A DNA stretch of 54,294 nt from Geothermobacter hydrogeniphilus (GTDB taxonomy: Bacteria; Desulfobacterota; Desulfuromonadia; Desulfuromonadales; Geothermobacteraceae), in assembly GCF_002898515.1 (NCBI RefSeq), contig NZ_PPFX01000028.1, forward strand, positions 1-54,294. The letters are read 5' to 3'. The position numbers and the translations under genes are program-made. Numbering within the stretch: the first letter of the stretch is position 1; each line of letters starts with the position of its first letter. Positions 17,971 through 27,924 of the stretch are shown here, piece after piece. The notes beneath the pieces are model-generated. The model saw nothing but the letters and a program-made list of their open reading frames with translations. It was not told where the DNA came from and ran no database searches.

Positions 17971-18957
17971 TCAATCTTCATCCGGGTCCTGCCCGGCGGC
18001 GCGTTTTTCGGCCATGATGCGTCTCAACTTATCGAGACTCTTGGCCTCAATCTGGCGGATGCGTTCTCGCGTTACGCCGAATTTCCGGCCGATGGTGTCC
18101 AGCGTCTGTGGTTCACGGTCATTCAGACCGAATCGCAGGCTGAGGATTTCCTGTTCACTTTCAGAAAGGGTCGACATCCACTCCGAAACATGGTTGAAAC
18201 GGTCGAGATCTTCAGCCAGGGTCAGAGGATTGAGGGCCGAAGCATCCTCAATCGTATCCATCAGGCTGTAATCGTTGTTTTCTCCCATCGGATGTTCGAT
18301 GGAGTAGGTTTTCTTGACCAGCACCATCAACCGGTTGACATAGGCCGGCTCAACGCCCATCGCCGAAGCGATCTCGTCCACCTTCGGCTCCCGCCGGAGT
18401 TTCGGCACCAGTTCGCGGGTGACCTTGATCAGCTTGTTGATATCGTCGGAAACATGGACAGGCAGACGAATCGTTCGGCTCTGGTTGACCAGCGCGCGTT
18501 CAATCGACTGCCTTATCCACCAGGTGGCATAGGTCGAAAAACGGCATTCTTTGCTCAGCTTGAATCGTTCGACCGCCTTGATCAACCCCATATTGCCTTC
18601 TTCGATCAGGTCAAGGAAGGGCAACCCGCGATTCATGTACCGTTTGGCGATCTTGACCACCAGGCGCAGATTGGACTCGATCATGCGATCCCGGGCCGCC
18701 ATGTCGCCGGTCGAAATCCTGCGGGCCAGTTCGCGTTCTTCAGCCGCCGTAAGGAGATTGGTCTTCTGGATCTCTTTCAGATAAAGCTTGATGGCATCAT
18801 CGGAATGGCTCTCATCCGACGCGGCTTTTTCCCGGCGAGCTTCTTCCTTCAACTGCGCCACCGTCGGCTCCGGGACATCTTCGACACCGGGTCGCATAAC
18901 AGTCGAAGTCCCCGCTTCCAAATCAACTTCGCTCATGCCCTCAACCAACTCCTTCAT
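17971..18957 (-). CDS. rpoS: RNA polymerase sigma factor RpoS
   Basis: This group 2 sigma-70 factor of about 328 residues has all core regions: region 1.2 ([21 protein letters not shown]), 2.3-2.4 ([20 protein letters not shown]), region 3, and region 4.2 with the -35 helix ([16 protein letters not shown]). The large non-conserved insert typical of RpoD is missing. The gene lies downstream of nlpD in the surE-pcm-nlpD-rpoS order, which identifies it as RpoS and not the primary sigma factor. The ATG at 18957 follows GGAGGAGGG; a GTG nine bases upstream is too close to that site. In Geobacter, RpoS acts in stationary phase and oxygen tolerance. Confidence 0.93.
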   Translation of the reverse strand: MKELVEGMSEVDLEAGTSTVMRPGVEDVPEPTVAQLKEEARREKAASDESHSDDAIKLYLKEIQKTNLLTAAEERELARRISTGDMAARDRMIESNLRLVVKIAKRYMNRGLPFLDLIEEGNMGLIKAVERFKLSKECRFSTYATWWIRQSIERALVNQSRTIRLPVHVSDDINKLIKVTRELVPKLRREPKVDEIASAMGVEPAYVNRLMVLVKKTYSIEHPMGENNDYSLMDTIEDASALNPLTLAEDLDRFNHVSEWMSTLSESEQEILSLRFGLNDREPQTLDTIGRKFGVTRERIRQIEAKSLDKLRRIMAEKRAAGQDPDED

Positions 18958-19010
18958 TGGATACACCCTCCTCCCCTTTGCACCAGCAGAAGTCTAAGGA
19001 ACGGCCTGCG

Positions 19011-19829
19011 TTATGGCAAGTAAAAAATCGGATTGACGGGGCGTTTCCCGTAGCGGACTTCAAAGTAAAGTCGCGGGCTTCCACCGCTGGGCGGAACCCC
19101 GGACAAAGCTATTTTCTGTCCCTTGCTGACGAAGCCGCCGGCCTCGACCAGGTTTTTACTGTTGAAACCATAAACCGTATAAAAGGAATCATCATGCTGC
19201 AGAATGATCAGGTTTCCATAACCGCTGATACCGTTGCCGCTGTAAATCACCTTGCCGGCGGCGGCGCTGTGAACCGGGCTGCCCTTGCGCACGGCAATTT
19301 CAATGCCGTTGCCGGCATTTTTCCCCTGCCCGCCGAATGGCTTGAGAATCCGACCACGCGCCGGCCACAGGAAATGTCCCTTGCGGACGGATGGCGGAGT
19401 CCCGGTCATCTTCATTTTACCGGCATCCTGTTGACTGCCGGTGGGGTGATACGACTTCGTCGCCGGCTTTCGGGATTTCACGGAGGATGGCTTTTTCCCT
19501 TGCCGTCCGGAACCGGTGCCGGTGCCGGCAGCCGGGTGTTTTCTGGTGGACTTGCCTGAAGAAACAGCTTTGCGGGACAAGGAAACCGTCGCCGGTACAT
19601 GTTTCACGGACGTTGCCCCTGGGATGAAAACACGTTGGCCGACGGCCAGCCTGGTCGGGTCGGAAATCCTGTTGACACGAGCGAGGTAGGATTCTTCAAC
19701 CCCGTAAGTGCGACTGATCTGGTAGAGAGTCTGGCCGGGCTGCACGGCATGATAGACCCCCCTGGGTGGCGAGCACCCCCAAAGAAATCCCAATAACAGA
19801 ACTATGCAGCAACCCCTCGTCAGATTCAT
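19011..19829 (-). CDS. nlpD: NlpD-like LysM/LytM lipoprotein (LytM zinc site degenerate)
   Basis: This 272-residue lipoprotein has a signal ending in LLLGFLWGC, one LysM domain (YHAVQPGQTLYQISRTYGV, about residues 26-70), a basic Ser/Lys/Thr-rich linker and a C-terminal LytM/M23 domain. The zinc-binding HxxxD of active M23 enzymes is replaced by NGIEI, and the final HxH by LYFEV, so it should be catalytically dead, like E. coli NlpD and EnvC, which activate amidases. No rpoS promoter was searched for inside it. The upstream gap of about 120 bases to the DedA-like gene holds no other recognisable gene. Confidence 0.88.
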   Translation of the reverse strand: MNLTRGCCIVLLLGFLWGCSPPRGVYHAVQPGQTLYQISRTYGVEESYLARVNRISDPTRLAVGQRVFIPGATSVKHVPATVSLSRKAVSSGKSTRKHPAAGTGTGSGRQGKKPSSVKSRKPATKSYHPTGSQQDAGKMKMTGTPPSVRKGHFLWPARGRILKPFGGQGKNAGNGIEIAVRKGSPVHSAAAGKVIYSGNGISGYGNLIILQHDDSFYTVYGFNSKNLVEAGGFVSKGQKIALSGVPPSGGSPRLYFEVRYGKRPVNPIFYLP

Positions 19830-19950
19830 CGACCACGTCAGGTCAGCAATTCAATGGTTAGCGATATCAGTCGGGAACAAGGATATCGATCAAATTAACA
19901 AACGGTGAGGCAGACCGTCAATCACTCAAAATCCGACATTGATCCAGGGT

Positions 19951-20547
19951 TCAGTGGAAAAATCTTTTAACAGCAAGAAATCCGCCCACCAGCAGAATGA
20001 CAAAGAGAATGCTGAGCAGGTTGAAATAACGGTCAATAAAGACCTTTACCGGTTCGCCGTAAAGACGAATCAACGCACCGACCAGGAAAAAACGGGCGCC
20101 GCGACTGAGAATCGAAGCGAAAACGAAAACCAGGAAATTGATTTGAAAGACCCCCGCTCCGATGGTGAAAATTTTATAGGGGATGGGGGTGAAGCCAGCG
20201 GTAAAGACCGCCCAGAAACCGTACTCGGAAAAAAGATTCTGCACCCGGGTAAAAATCTCCGGGGTGAACCCTGGAATATATTCATAAAAAAAACGACTCA
20301 GCAGATCCCAAGCTCCGACACCGAGCCAGTACCCGAGAATACCGCCGATGGTCGATCCGACCAGGCAGATGGCCGCGAAACGAAAACTGCGACGCGGTCG
20401 CGACAGACTGAGAGCGATCAGCAGGATGTCTGGAGGTACGGGAAAGCAGGAGGCTTCGACCAGCGCCAGCATAAAGAGGGCCGGTTGCCCGTAAGGCGTA
20501 TCGGCCCAATGCAAAATCCAGTCGTAAAGATTGCGGAACAGTTTCAT
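19951..20547 (-). CDS. DedA/YqaA-family membrane protein
   Basis: This 198-residue protein has about five hydrophobic segments and the family pattern: EASCFPVPPDILLIALSL, the conserved proline turn, GGILGYWLGVGAWDLL, and AGFTPIPYKIFTIGAGVFQINFLVFVFAS with the amphipathic helix of SNARE-associated (DedA) proteins. DedA homologues move undecaprenyl phosphate or other phospholipids; which substrate applies here is not known. The ATG at 20547 lies four bases after the pcm stop. An in-frame start at 20670 would run through pcm and was rejected. It sits between pcm and nlpD, where E. coli has no gene. Confidence 0.85.
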   Translation of the reverse strand: MKLFRNLYDWILHWADTPYGQPALFMLALVEASCFPVPPDILLIALSLSRPRRSFRFAAICLVGSTIGGILGYWLGVGAWDLLSRFFYEYIPGFTPEIFTRVQNLFSEYGFWAVFTAGFTPIPYKIFTIGAGVFQINFLVFVFASILSRGARFFLVGALIRLYGEPVKVFIDRYFNLLSILFVILLVGGFLAVKRFFH

Positions 20548-20551
20548 GAAC

Positions 20552-21199
20552 CTATTCGGGCAGGTGCCATCCTTTTTCTCCAAGTAATGGAACAAAACGA
20601 CAATCCAGCAGGGATTCAGTTTCGAACTGTGAACCCCGGCGGGTAATCCTCTTGAGACTTTGGGTTTCAAGATCGCCGACAGGGATAATCAACCGACCGC
20701 CATCGGCAAGCTGGTCCAGGTAGGTCCGGGGTACGTCGGGAGCCCCGGCGGTGACGACGATACCGTCGAAGGGAGCCTGCTCCTCCCAACCGAAGGTACC
20801 ATCGGTAACCTTCAGATTGATGTTATGCAAATGCAGGTCGTCAAAAACCCGCCGGGCCTGGCGGGCGAGTTCGGGAATGCGTTCGACAGTAAAGACCCGT
20901 CGGCAGAGTTTCGCCAGCACCGCGGCCTGATACCCAGAACCGGTACCGATTTCAAGCACCTGTTCATCACCTTTCAGTTCCAGGGCCTGGCTCATGGTGG
21001 CAACCATGAATGGTTGAGAAATGGTCTGCTTCTGACCGATGGGCAGCGGATAATCGCTGTATGCCTGACTTTGCAGCGCCGGTTCGACAAAAAGGTGCCG
21101 CGGCATCTCCAGCATGACCTGGATGACCCGCGGGTCGGTAATGCCGCGCTGTCTCAGCTGGCGATCAACCATGCGGCGGCGAGCAATGGAAAACTGCAT
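20552..21199 (-). CDS. pcm: Protein-L-isoaspartate O-methyltransferase
   Basis: This 215-residue repair enzyme methylates isoaspartyl residues in aged proteins, using S-adenosylmethionine. It shows the family signatures MVDRQLRQRGITDPRVIQVM, FVEPALQSQAYSDYPLPIGQ, the SAM loop VLEIGTGSGYQAAVLAKL and FDGIVVTAGAPDVP. Length and motifs are normal. It follows surE by 14 bases, the usual surE-pcm pairing, and precedes the DedA-like gene by four. Confidence 0.95.
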   Translation of the reverse strand: MQFSIARRRMVDRQLRQRGITDPRVIQVMLEMPRHLFVEPALQSQAYSDYPLPIGQKQTISQPFMVATMSQALELKGDEQVLEIGTGSGYQAAVLAKLCRRVFTVERIPELARQARRVFDDLHLHNINLKVTDGTFGWEEQAPFDGIVVTAGAPDVPRTYLDQLADGGRLIIPVGDLETQSLKRITRRGSQFETESLLDCRFVPLLGEKGWHLPE

Positions 21200-21213
21200 A
21201 AATGTGATCCCGG

Positions 21214-21966
21214 TCAGACGTCCAGGGCACCGAGAGGCCAGTTGTGCAGCTCCTCCATGGCGCGATAATTTGTGAGGTCCAGATGCAGAGGGGTCAGAGA
21301 CGTCTTCCCTTTTTCAATAGCGTGAAAATCGGTGCCGGCCTGATCTTCAAAACCCGGCTTTCCACCGCCGATCCAATAATAGGTTCGGCCCCGGGGGTCG
21401 ACATTCTCCACCACGAGATCTTCGTAGCGCCGTTTTCCCTGTCGGGTGATGACCGCCTCGCCAGGATCGCCGGGGGGGACGTTGACATTGAAAAAGGTAT
21501 CGCGCGGCAGGCCGTGAGTGGCGATCAGGCGGCTCAGGCCGTGGGCGACCCTGGCGGCGGGTTTGAAGTCAGCATACCCGTAGGGCCCCTCCACCAGGGA
21601 GATGGCGAAGGCCGGGACGCCCATCAGGGTCGCTTCCATGGCCGCGGCGACGGTCCCTGAATAGGTGATATCGTCACCCAGGTTGCCGCCGCGATTGATC
21701 CCTGAGACAACCAGATCTGGAGTTCGTTTTATGAGCCCATGAATCCCGAGATTGACGCAATCCGTCGGCATCCCGTCAACGGCGTACCAGCCGGACCGTA
21801 TTTCGTCGGCACGTAATGGCGCGTGCAACGTCAACGCGTGACCAACCGCGCTGCGTTCACGGTCAGGTGCGACAACAACGATTTCACCGAGAGATGAAAG
21901 TTCATCAGCCAGACAGATGATGCCAGGAGACTGAATCCCGTCATCATTGGTGATCAGGATAAACAA
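21214..21966 (-). CDS. surE: 5'-nucleotidase SurE
   Basis: This 250-residue metal-dependent nucleoside-monophosphate phosphatase of stationary phase has the metal site ITNDDGIQSPG at the N-terminus (residues 5-15), the Asn/Ser ligands in VVSGINRGGNLGDDITYSGTVAAAMEA and the VNVPPG motif. It starts the surE-pcm-DedA-nlpD-rpoS string and follows a MerR-type regulator gene by 25 bases. Confidence 0.96.
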   Translation of the reverse strand: MFILITNDDGIQSPGIICLADELSSLGEIVVVAPDRERSAVGHALTLHAPLRADEIRSGWYAVDGMPTDCVNLGIHGLIKRTPDLVVSGINRGGNLGDDITYSGTVAAAMEATLMGVPAFAISLVEGPYGYADFKPAARVAHGLSRLIATHGLPRDTFFNVNVPPGDPGEAVITRQGKRRYEDLVVENVDPRGRTYYWIGGGKPGFEDQAGTDFHAIEKGKTSLTPLHLDLTNYRAMEELHNWPLGALDV

Positions 21967-21991
21967 GTGAACCTCTGTTGCGGGATAACGT

Positions 21992-22360
21992 TCAAGGATC
22001 GGGTGCTTCGACCAGCCTGCGCCGCAACCGTAACAGGTCGGCTCGTACTTCTTTAAGCAGCATGGGGTCGACGGTCGGTTTCAACGGCAAAGCCAGCTGA
22101 TCGTCCGGCGACGCAGCTGGCTCGCGCAATTTTCTTCTGGCACCGGCGATGGTGAACCCCTGATTGTACAGCAGATCCTTCAACCGCAACACCAGCTCAA
22201 CATCCTTCTGCCGATAAAGCCGCTGATTGGATCTACTTTTCTGGGGACGAAAACCACCGAACTCCGATTCCCAGTAGCGCAATACATGGGGCTTGACGCC
22301 GGTCAGTTCAGCGACCTCACCTATTTTGAAATAGAGTTTGTCAGGGATTTCGATTGCCAT
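21992..22360 (-). CDS. MerR-family transcriptional regulator
   Basis: This 122-residue protein has an N-terminal MerR winged helix-turn-helix ([25 protein letters not shown]) and the following [36 protein letters not shown]. The C-terminal stretch is short with no cysteines, so it is not a metal sensor of the MerR/CueR type. MerR-like genes commonly sit directly after ihfA in this position in proteobacteria, and the target is unknown. It lies between ihfA and surE on the same strand. Confidence 0.9.
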   Translation of the reverse strand: MAIEIPDKLYFKIGEVAELTGVKPHVLRYWESEFGGFRPQKSRSNQRLYRQKDVELVLRLKDLLYNQGFTIAGARRKLREPAASPDDQLALPLKPTVDPMLLKEVRADLLRLRRRLVEAPDP

Positions 22361-22389
22361 GACCGCGCCCGGCCGGAAGCCCTGAACTC

Positions 22390-22671
22390 TCAGGACTCGC
22401 CGTTGATGGCTCCCTTGAGCACCTGACTCGGCTTGAAGGTCAGAATTTTGCGGGATGAAATTTCAATTTCCTCACCGGTCTGCGGGTTGCGTCCCCGTCG
22501 GGAAGCCTTTCCCTTGACCACAAAATTACCGAAACCGGCAATTTTGATCTTCTCCCCCTCTTCCAACGTATCCTTCATCAGGTCGAAAACCATTTCGACG
22601 ATTTCAGCGGATTCCTTCTTGGAAAAGCCGGTTTTGAGATAAACTCTCTCGATCAGATCCGCCTTTGTCAT
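22390..22671 (-). CDS. ihfA: Integration host factor alpha subunit
   Basis: This 93-residue histone-like DNA-bending protein has [30 protein letters not shown], the beta-arm with the intercalating proline ([14 protein letters not shown]) and the C-terminal helix. HU and IHF are close; the position directly downstream of pheT, as in many proteobacteria, and the sequence [10 protein letters not shown] favour IhfA. The 141-base gap to pheT holds no other gene. Confidence 0.93.
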   Translation of the reverse strand: MTKADLIERVYLKTGFSKKESAEIVEMVFDLMKDTLEEGEKIKIAGFGNFVVKGKASRRGRNPQTGEEIEISSRKILTFKPSQVLKGAINGES

Positions 22672-22812
22672 AGCACCTCCATTAACAAAAAGGGCCCAGG
22701 TCCTTGAATTTACAGGTTTTTATAACACAGCCCAAAGGGCTTGACAACCGCTTTTATCAAAAAAATTAAGGGTTTAGGTAAAAAAAACGCTGAGGCCGCT
22801 ATTTATCGACCT

Positions 22813-25221
22813 TTACCGGACCTCAGCGCCGATCTCTTTTTCCAGCAGGCGCACGATCCTAGAATGGGCCTTACTTATTTCTTCATCGGTAAAAGTCTTC
22901 TCGGAAGAGCGGTAGCGGACCCGGAAAGCGATGCTCTTCTTGCCCTCCGGCACGCCCTTGCCGCGGTAGAGATCGAACAGCCGGACCTCTTCAACAAAAC
23001 GGCTGCTGCCCTTCTTGATAATCCGCAGGACATTCTCGGCCGGGACATCCTCATCGACCAGAATCGCGGTGTCGCGGAAGCTGTCGGGAAAACGGGACAG
23101 TTGTTCGAAACGAGCCTGCGGCAGATCCAGCTCCAGAAGTGTGTCGACGAAGATTTCCAGCAGAAAAACCGGGGCTTCAAAGTCATAATTTCTGGCGACC
23201 ATGGGGTGCACTTCCCCCAGACGGCCAAGAAGTTTCCCCGCGGTTAATATCCGACAGGACTTGCCCGGATGAAAGTAATTTTCACCGGCATCAATCTGCC
23301 ATTCGAGATCCGCATCGCCGAATCCGCGCAACACCTGTTCGGCAACACCTTTGAGATCGTAAAAATCGACATTTTCCTGGCTGTTCGCCCACCCGATCGG
23401 TTCGCGGCGCCCCGTCATGACGGCAGTGAGCATGGTGGGTTCCAGGGAACCATCCTCGGTTCGCTGGAACACCGGGCGAAGTTCAAACAACCGCTGATCG
23501 AGGGAGCGATAGGAAAAATTTCTCGCAACGGTATCCAGCACACTCGGTACCAGTGTGGTGCGCATGACCGATTGCTCCTCGGTCAGAGGATTGAGAATCT
23601 TCACCGGATGACGTCGCCGGTCGTCAGGCGACAGGGCGATTTGATCAAAAGCCGCCGGGGAGATGAAGGAATAGCTGACAATCTCGCAAAAACCGGCGGC
23701 AACCATCCGGTCCCGCAGACGACGAACCAGCAGCTGGTGTGGTTGCGGCATGGTGATCATGGCGCGACTTTCGGGCATGGTCGCGGGAATGGCGTCATAA
23801 CCGTTCAGGCGCGCCACCTCCTCAACCAGGTCGATATCGCGCTCAAGGTCCGGGCGGAAACTCGGCACTCCACAGAGCAGGCCTTCACCGGTAGCGGAGG
23901 GATCGTTTTCAACGTCAATCCCGATGCCGCGCAATAATTGACCGATGGTTTCGATATCAAGGTCAATGCCGAGGGTCGCACAGGTTTTTTCCCGCGAGAG
24001 CCATATCCGGCAGGGTTTAACCGGGTTCGGATAGGCGTCAATCACGCCGGGACAGACCTGCCCGCCGGCCACTTCATTTATCAGGGCCGCCGCTCGCTCA
24101 AGAGCCACGGGCGCCATGTTGACATCCGTTCCCCGCTCGAAACGATGCGAGGATTCACTGTGAATCCCCAGGCGCTTGCTGGTACGGCGAATGGTGTTGG
24201 GAGCAAAGTAGGCACTCTCCAGCAGCACATCAACTGTATGTTCCTGGATTTCCGAATTCTGTCCCCCCATGATCCCGGCCAGGGCAACGGGACCGACGCC
24301 GTCACAAATCATCAGGTCATCAGCGGCGAGTCGGCGCTGCTGATCATCCAGGGTGGTGAAAGGATCTCCGTCTCCAGCCTTCCTGACAACAATGCGTCCC
24401 TCACGCAGCAGGTTGAAGTCGAAGGCATGCATCGGCTGACCAAGTTCCATCATCACCAAGTTGGTCACGTCGACCACATTATTGACCGATCGTTGACCGA
24501 TCGCTTCGAGGCGACGCGCCAGCCAGGCAGGAGACGGCCCTATCTTGACCCCCCGAACAAGCCGCGCCAGATAGCGGGGACAATGGTCCGGCTCTTCGAT
24601 GGTGACGCTGGTCTGCTCGGTAATCGGCGTTCCCGTCTCGACAACCCGCGGCTGAGGGACGCGCAGCTCACTCCCGGTCATGGCGGCGATTTCACGGGCC
24701 ACGCCGAGCACGCTGAGACAATCGGGGCGATTCGGCGTCAAGCCGATTTCAAAGCGAACATCTTTGAGGTCAAGAGCTTCGAAGACCGGTGTTCCGGGAG
24801 CCAGTCCGGCAGGAAGGATCATGATGCCGTCCGACTCTTCAGACAGCCCCAGTTCTTTTTCGGAGCAGAGCATGCCCATCGAAACCAGCCCGCGGATTTT
24901 TGACTTCTTGATCTTGAAGTCGCCGGGCAACACGCTGCCGACCTGGGCGAAAGCAACCAGGTCGCCGGTCCTGTGGTTGGTGGCGCCGCAGACAACCTGA
25001 ACCGTATCGCTGCCGTTATCAACCTGACAGAGAGTCAATCGATCAGCTTCAGGATGTTTTTCCACGGAAACCAGGCGTGCCACCACCACGGAATCAAGAT
25101 CGGCTCCGAGGTTGTCAACAGCCTCAACTTCGAGTCCGGCCATCGTCAGACGGTGCGCGAGATCTTCAGGGGGAAGAGAAATATCGACAAACTCTTTAAG
25201 CCAGCTCAGGGTGACGATCAT
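22813..25221 (-). CDS. pheT: Phenylalanyl-tRNA synthetase beta subunit
   Basis: This 802-residue subunit has the full bacterial layout: an N-terminal EMAP-type tRNA-binding domain (HPEADRLTLCQVDNG), the B3/B4 editing domain, the B5 DNA-binding-like domain, the catalytic-like core, and a C-terminal FDX-ACB anticodon-binding domain (FPDSFRDTAILVDEDVPAENV through FRVRYRSSEKTFTDEEI). It pairs with PheS as an alpha2beta2 enzyme. It follows pheS by 37 bases and precedes ihfA. Confidence 0.97.
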   Translation of the reverse strand: MIVTLSWLKEFVDISLPPEDLAHRLTMAGLEVEAVDNLGADLDSVVVARLVSVEKHPEADRLTLCQVDNGSDTVQVVCGATNHRTGDLVAFAQVGSVLPGDFKIKKSKIRGLVSMGMLCSEKELGLSEESDGIMILPAGLAPGTPVFEALDLKDVRFEIGLTPNRPDCLSVLGVAREIAAMTGSELRVPQPRVVETGTPITEQTSVTIEEPDHCPRYLARLVRGVKIGPSPAWLARRLEAIGQRSVNNVVDVTNLVMMELGQPMHAFDFNLLREGRIVVRKAGDGDPFTTLDDQQRRLAADDLMICDGVGPVALAGIMGGQNSEIQEHTVDVLLESAYFAPNTIRRTSKRLGIHSESSHRFERGTDVNMAPVALERAAALINEVAGGQVCPGVIDAYPNPVKPCRIWLSREKTCATLGIDLDIETIGQLLRGIGIDVENDPSATGEGLLCGVPSFRPDLERDIDLVEEVARLNGYDAIPATMPESRAMITMPQPHQLLVRRLRDRMVAAGFCEIVSYSFISPAAFDQIALSPDDRRRHPVKILNPLTEEQSVMRTTLVPSVLDTVARNFSYRSLDQRLFELRPVFQRTEDGSLEPTMLTAVMTGRREPIGWANSQENVDFYDLKGVAEQVLRGFGDADLEWQIDAGENYFHPGKSCRILTAGKLLGRLGEVHPMVARNYDFEAPVFLLEIFVDTLLELDLPQARFEQLSRFPDSFRDTAILVDEDVPAENVLRIIKKGSSRFVEEVRLFDLYRGKGVPEGKKSIAFRVRYRSSEKTFTDEEISKAHSRIVRLLEKEIGAEVR

Positions 25222-25258
25222 AATAAAGAATTTCCTTTAAATTACATCAAGCAACTTC

Positions 25259-26317
<1,059 letters not shown>

Positions 26318-26338
26318 TCATGCAGGACAGGACAAACA

Positions 26339-26367
26339 CGCGATGGAACCCGGAGGGTCCCATCGCG
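26339..26367 (-). promoter_or_regulatory. Hairpin in the pheS leader
   Basis: The arms CGCGATGG and CCATCGCG enclose an inner ACCC/GGGT pairing with a 3-base loop: twelve Watson-Crick pairs plus one wobble on the transcript strand. It lies 64 bases before the pheS ATG. No long T run follows on the minus strand, so it is not a plain terminator. It could be an attenuation or stability element; no Phe-rich leader peptide was recognised. Confidence 0.5.
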
Positions 26368-26389
26368 CATATCATGTGTTTTCAACAAA

Positions 26390-26442
26390 CCTGAATCAAT
26401 TGAATGCATGTCCGGAGAACAGCTCAACTCACTGGATTCAGG
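26390..26442 (-). repeat. Internally deleted derivative of the dispersed element
   Basis: This 53-bp unit begins CCTGAATC and ends GATTCAGG like the full copies. Its interior (GTCCGGAGAACAGCTCAACT) resembles the left part of copy C (CCCGGCGAATAGCGCAACTC). It is separated from full copy C only by TAAA, giving two elements in tandem upstream of pheS. Confidence 0.7.
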
Positions 26443-26446
26443 TAAA

Positions 26447-26608
26447 CCTGAATCAGTGAGCTTATCCCCGGCGAATAGCGCAACTCATTGACCTGCCTGC
26501 GCTTCCCAAAAATCACCGGCGAACCAATGGGTGCGCCTCAGATTTTTGAAAATCGCATTCAGGCCAAGCACTTGCACTCTTCATCCGGCACAAACCCACG
26601 GATTCAGG
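26447..26608 (-). repeat. Dispersed palindromic element, copy C, with 4-bp direct repeats
   Basis: This 162-bp copy is in the opposite orientation to A and B. Its ends CCTGAATC and GATTCAGG are flanked on both sides by TAAA (26443-26446 and 26609-26612). The core GAACCAATGGGTGCGCC and the AAAAATC/GATTTTTG stem match the other copies. Its right end abuts the A run of the rplT terminator, so the right-hand TAAA partly reflects that run. Confidence 0.85.
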
Positions 26609-26610
26609 TA

Positions 26611-26645
26611 AAAAAAAAGATGAGGCCCGGCCTCATCTTTTTTCC
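26611..26645 (-). terminator. Terminator of the thrS-infC-rpmI-rplT operon
   Basis: On the minus strand a hairpin built from AAAGATGAGGCC and GGCCTCATCTTT is followed by a T run, six bases after the rplT stop. It is the only strong terminator seen between thrS and pheS, so those ribosomal genes form one unit and pheST another. Confidence 0.88.
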
Positions 26646-26650
26646 GCTGC

Positions 26651-27007
26651 TTACTGAAGCTGGGCTCGGGCCTGTTCAACGACCGAGCTGAACCCGCTCG
26701 GGTCGGAAACAGCAAGTTCAGCGAGGATCTTGCGGTCGAGCTGAACATCAGCTTTTTTCAGACCATAGACCAGGCGACTGTAGGAAAGCCCGTTATCTCG
26801 GGCAGCCGCGTTGATGCGGGCGATCCAGAGAGCGCGAAAATCCCGCTTCCGTACCTTGCGGTCGCGGTAAGCGTAATTGAGGGCACGATCGACGGCCTCG
26901 GTTGCGCTGCGAAACAACTTGCTGCGCGCGCCGCGATAGCCCTTGGCAAGTTTAAGAATCTTGTTTCTTCTGCGTCTCGCTTTGAATCCTCTTTTGACTC
27001 TCGGCAT
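26651..27007 (-). CDS. rplT: 50S ribosomal protein L20
   Basis: This 118-residue 23S rRNA-binding assembly protein starts with [26 protein letters not shown]. Length and sequence are typical. It is last in thrS-infC-rpmI-rplT, 114 bases after rpmI. That gap contains the inverted pair CCGCGG-AATCAAT-CCGCG but no recognised control element. L20 autoregulates the operon in E. coli and Bacillus, which cannot be tested here. Confidence 0.97.
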   Translation of the reverse strand: MPRVKRGFKARRRRNKILKLAKGYRGARSKLFRSATEAVDRALNYAYRDRKVRKRDFRALWIARINAAARDNGLSYSRLVYGLKKADVQLDRKILAELAVSDPSGFSSVVEQARAQLQ

Positions 27008-27121
27008 GAAAAACTCCTTCTGTGGGTAAGATTTCGCGGATTGATTCCGCGGTGCCGGGCCGGATCTGAAGGGGGAGACAGGGGTCCCCTCAGTTCACGA
27101 CCGATATCAACAACCGGTGGA

Positions 27122-27322
27122 TCAGAGGTACGGGATCAACCGGCTGATATTTTTCGCGTCGGCGGCGGACACAAGGGCCGCCTTGCGCAGGTCACGCTTG
27201 CGCTTGGTACTCTTCTTGGTCAGGATATGGCTGGTAAAGGCCTTGTTGCGGCGGATCTTGCCGGTACCTGTTTTCCGGAACCGCTTGGCGGCGCCGCGGT
27301 TGGTTTTGATCTTGGGCATCAT
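27122..27322 (-). CDS. rpmI: 50S ribosomal protein L35
   Basis: This 66-residue basic protein has [20 protein letters not shown] and [20 protein letters not shown]. It lies between infC and rplT, the standard order. A GC-rich hairpin (CCGCCC-GACG-GGGCGG type) sits in the 47-base gap from infC. Confidence 0.97.
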   Translation of the reverse strand: MMPKIKTNRGAAKRFRKTGTGKIRRNKAFTSHILTKKSTKRKRDLRKAALVSAADAKNISRLIPYL

Positions 27323-27369
27323 AAACTCCTTATAAATGGTCTTCCGCCCGCGTCGGGGCGGAAATACGG

Positions 27370-27909
27370 TTATTTTTTAATCGGCGCGATCACCATCGAC
27401 ATGAAACGCCCGGCCATGCGGGGCATCATTTCGACCTGGCCGAGATCCTTGACGTCCTGCGAAACCCGCTCCAGCAGGCGCCGCCCGAATTCGGGATGGG
27501 TCACCTCGCGGCCGCGGAACATGATGGTCACCTTGACCTTGTTGCCGGCTTCCAGGAAACGACGGGCATTTTTTACCTTGAAATTATAGTCATGCTCTTC
27601 CGTTTTCGGCCGCAGCTTGACTTCCTTGAGTTCCACCCGGGCCGTCTTCTTCTTGGCCTCGGCCGCCTTTTTGCTGGCCTGGTACTTGAACTTTCCATAG
27701 TCCATGACCCGACAGACCGGCGGATTGGAATTGGGGGACACCTCAACCAGGTCGAGACCGCGATCAGCAGCGGCCTCCAGGGCAGCACGGATGTCCAGCA
27801 CGCCGAGCTGCTCGCCGTCCTCGAGCACAACGCGCACTTCGCGCGCACGAATCTGGTCATTTATGCGGGTCGTGTCCTTACTTGGGCCGTTATCTCTGAA
27901 CCTGGCGAT
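27370..27909 (-). CDS. infC: Translation initiation factor IF-3 (ATC start)
   Basis: This 179-residue protein keeps the subunits apart and checks start codons. It has an N-domain ([23 protein letters not shown]), a linker, and a C-domain ending [15 protein letters not shown]. The longest ATG/GTG frame starts at 27837 and loses the conserved IRAREVR segment. In-frame upstream codons read ATC GCC AGG TTC AGA GAT AAC GGC, and AGGAGG (27922-27917) lies seven bases before the ATC at 27909. I therefore call ATC as the start. Rare AUU/AUC starts in infC are a known autoregulatory device. The thrS stop is 15 bases upstream. Confidence 0.9.
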   Translation of the reverse strand: MARFRDNGPSKDTTRINDQIRAREVRVVLEDGEQLGVLDIRAALEAAADRGLDLVEVSPNSNPPVCRVMDYGKFKYQASKKAAEAKKKTARVELKEVKLRPKTEEHDYNFKVKNARRFLEAGNKVKVTIMFRGREVTHPEFGRRLLERVSQDVKDLGQVEMMPRMAGRFMSMVIAPIKK

Positions 27910-27924
27910 GGTGATACCTCCTGA

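Noticed and set aside
26488-26691. 67-codon open frame resembling the extension of the BioD/DRTGG frame (both start MTCLRF)
   Set aside because: Both stretches are translations of the dispersed palindromic element. The similarity is due to the repeat, and no ribosome site is present.
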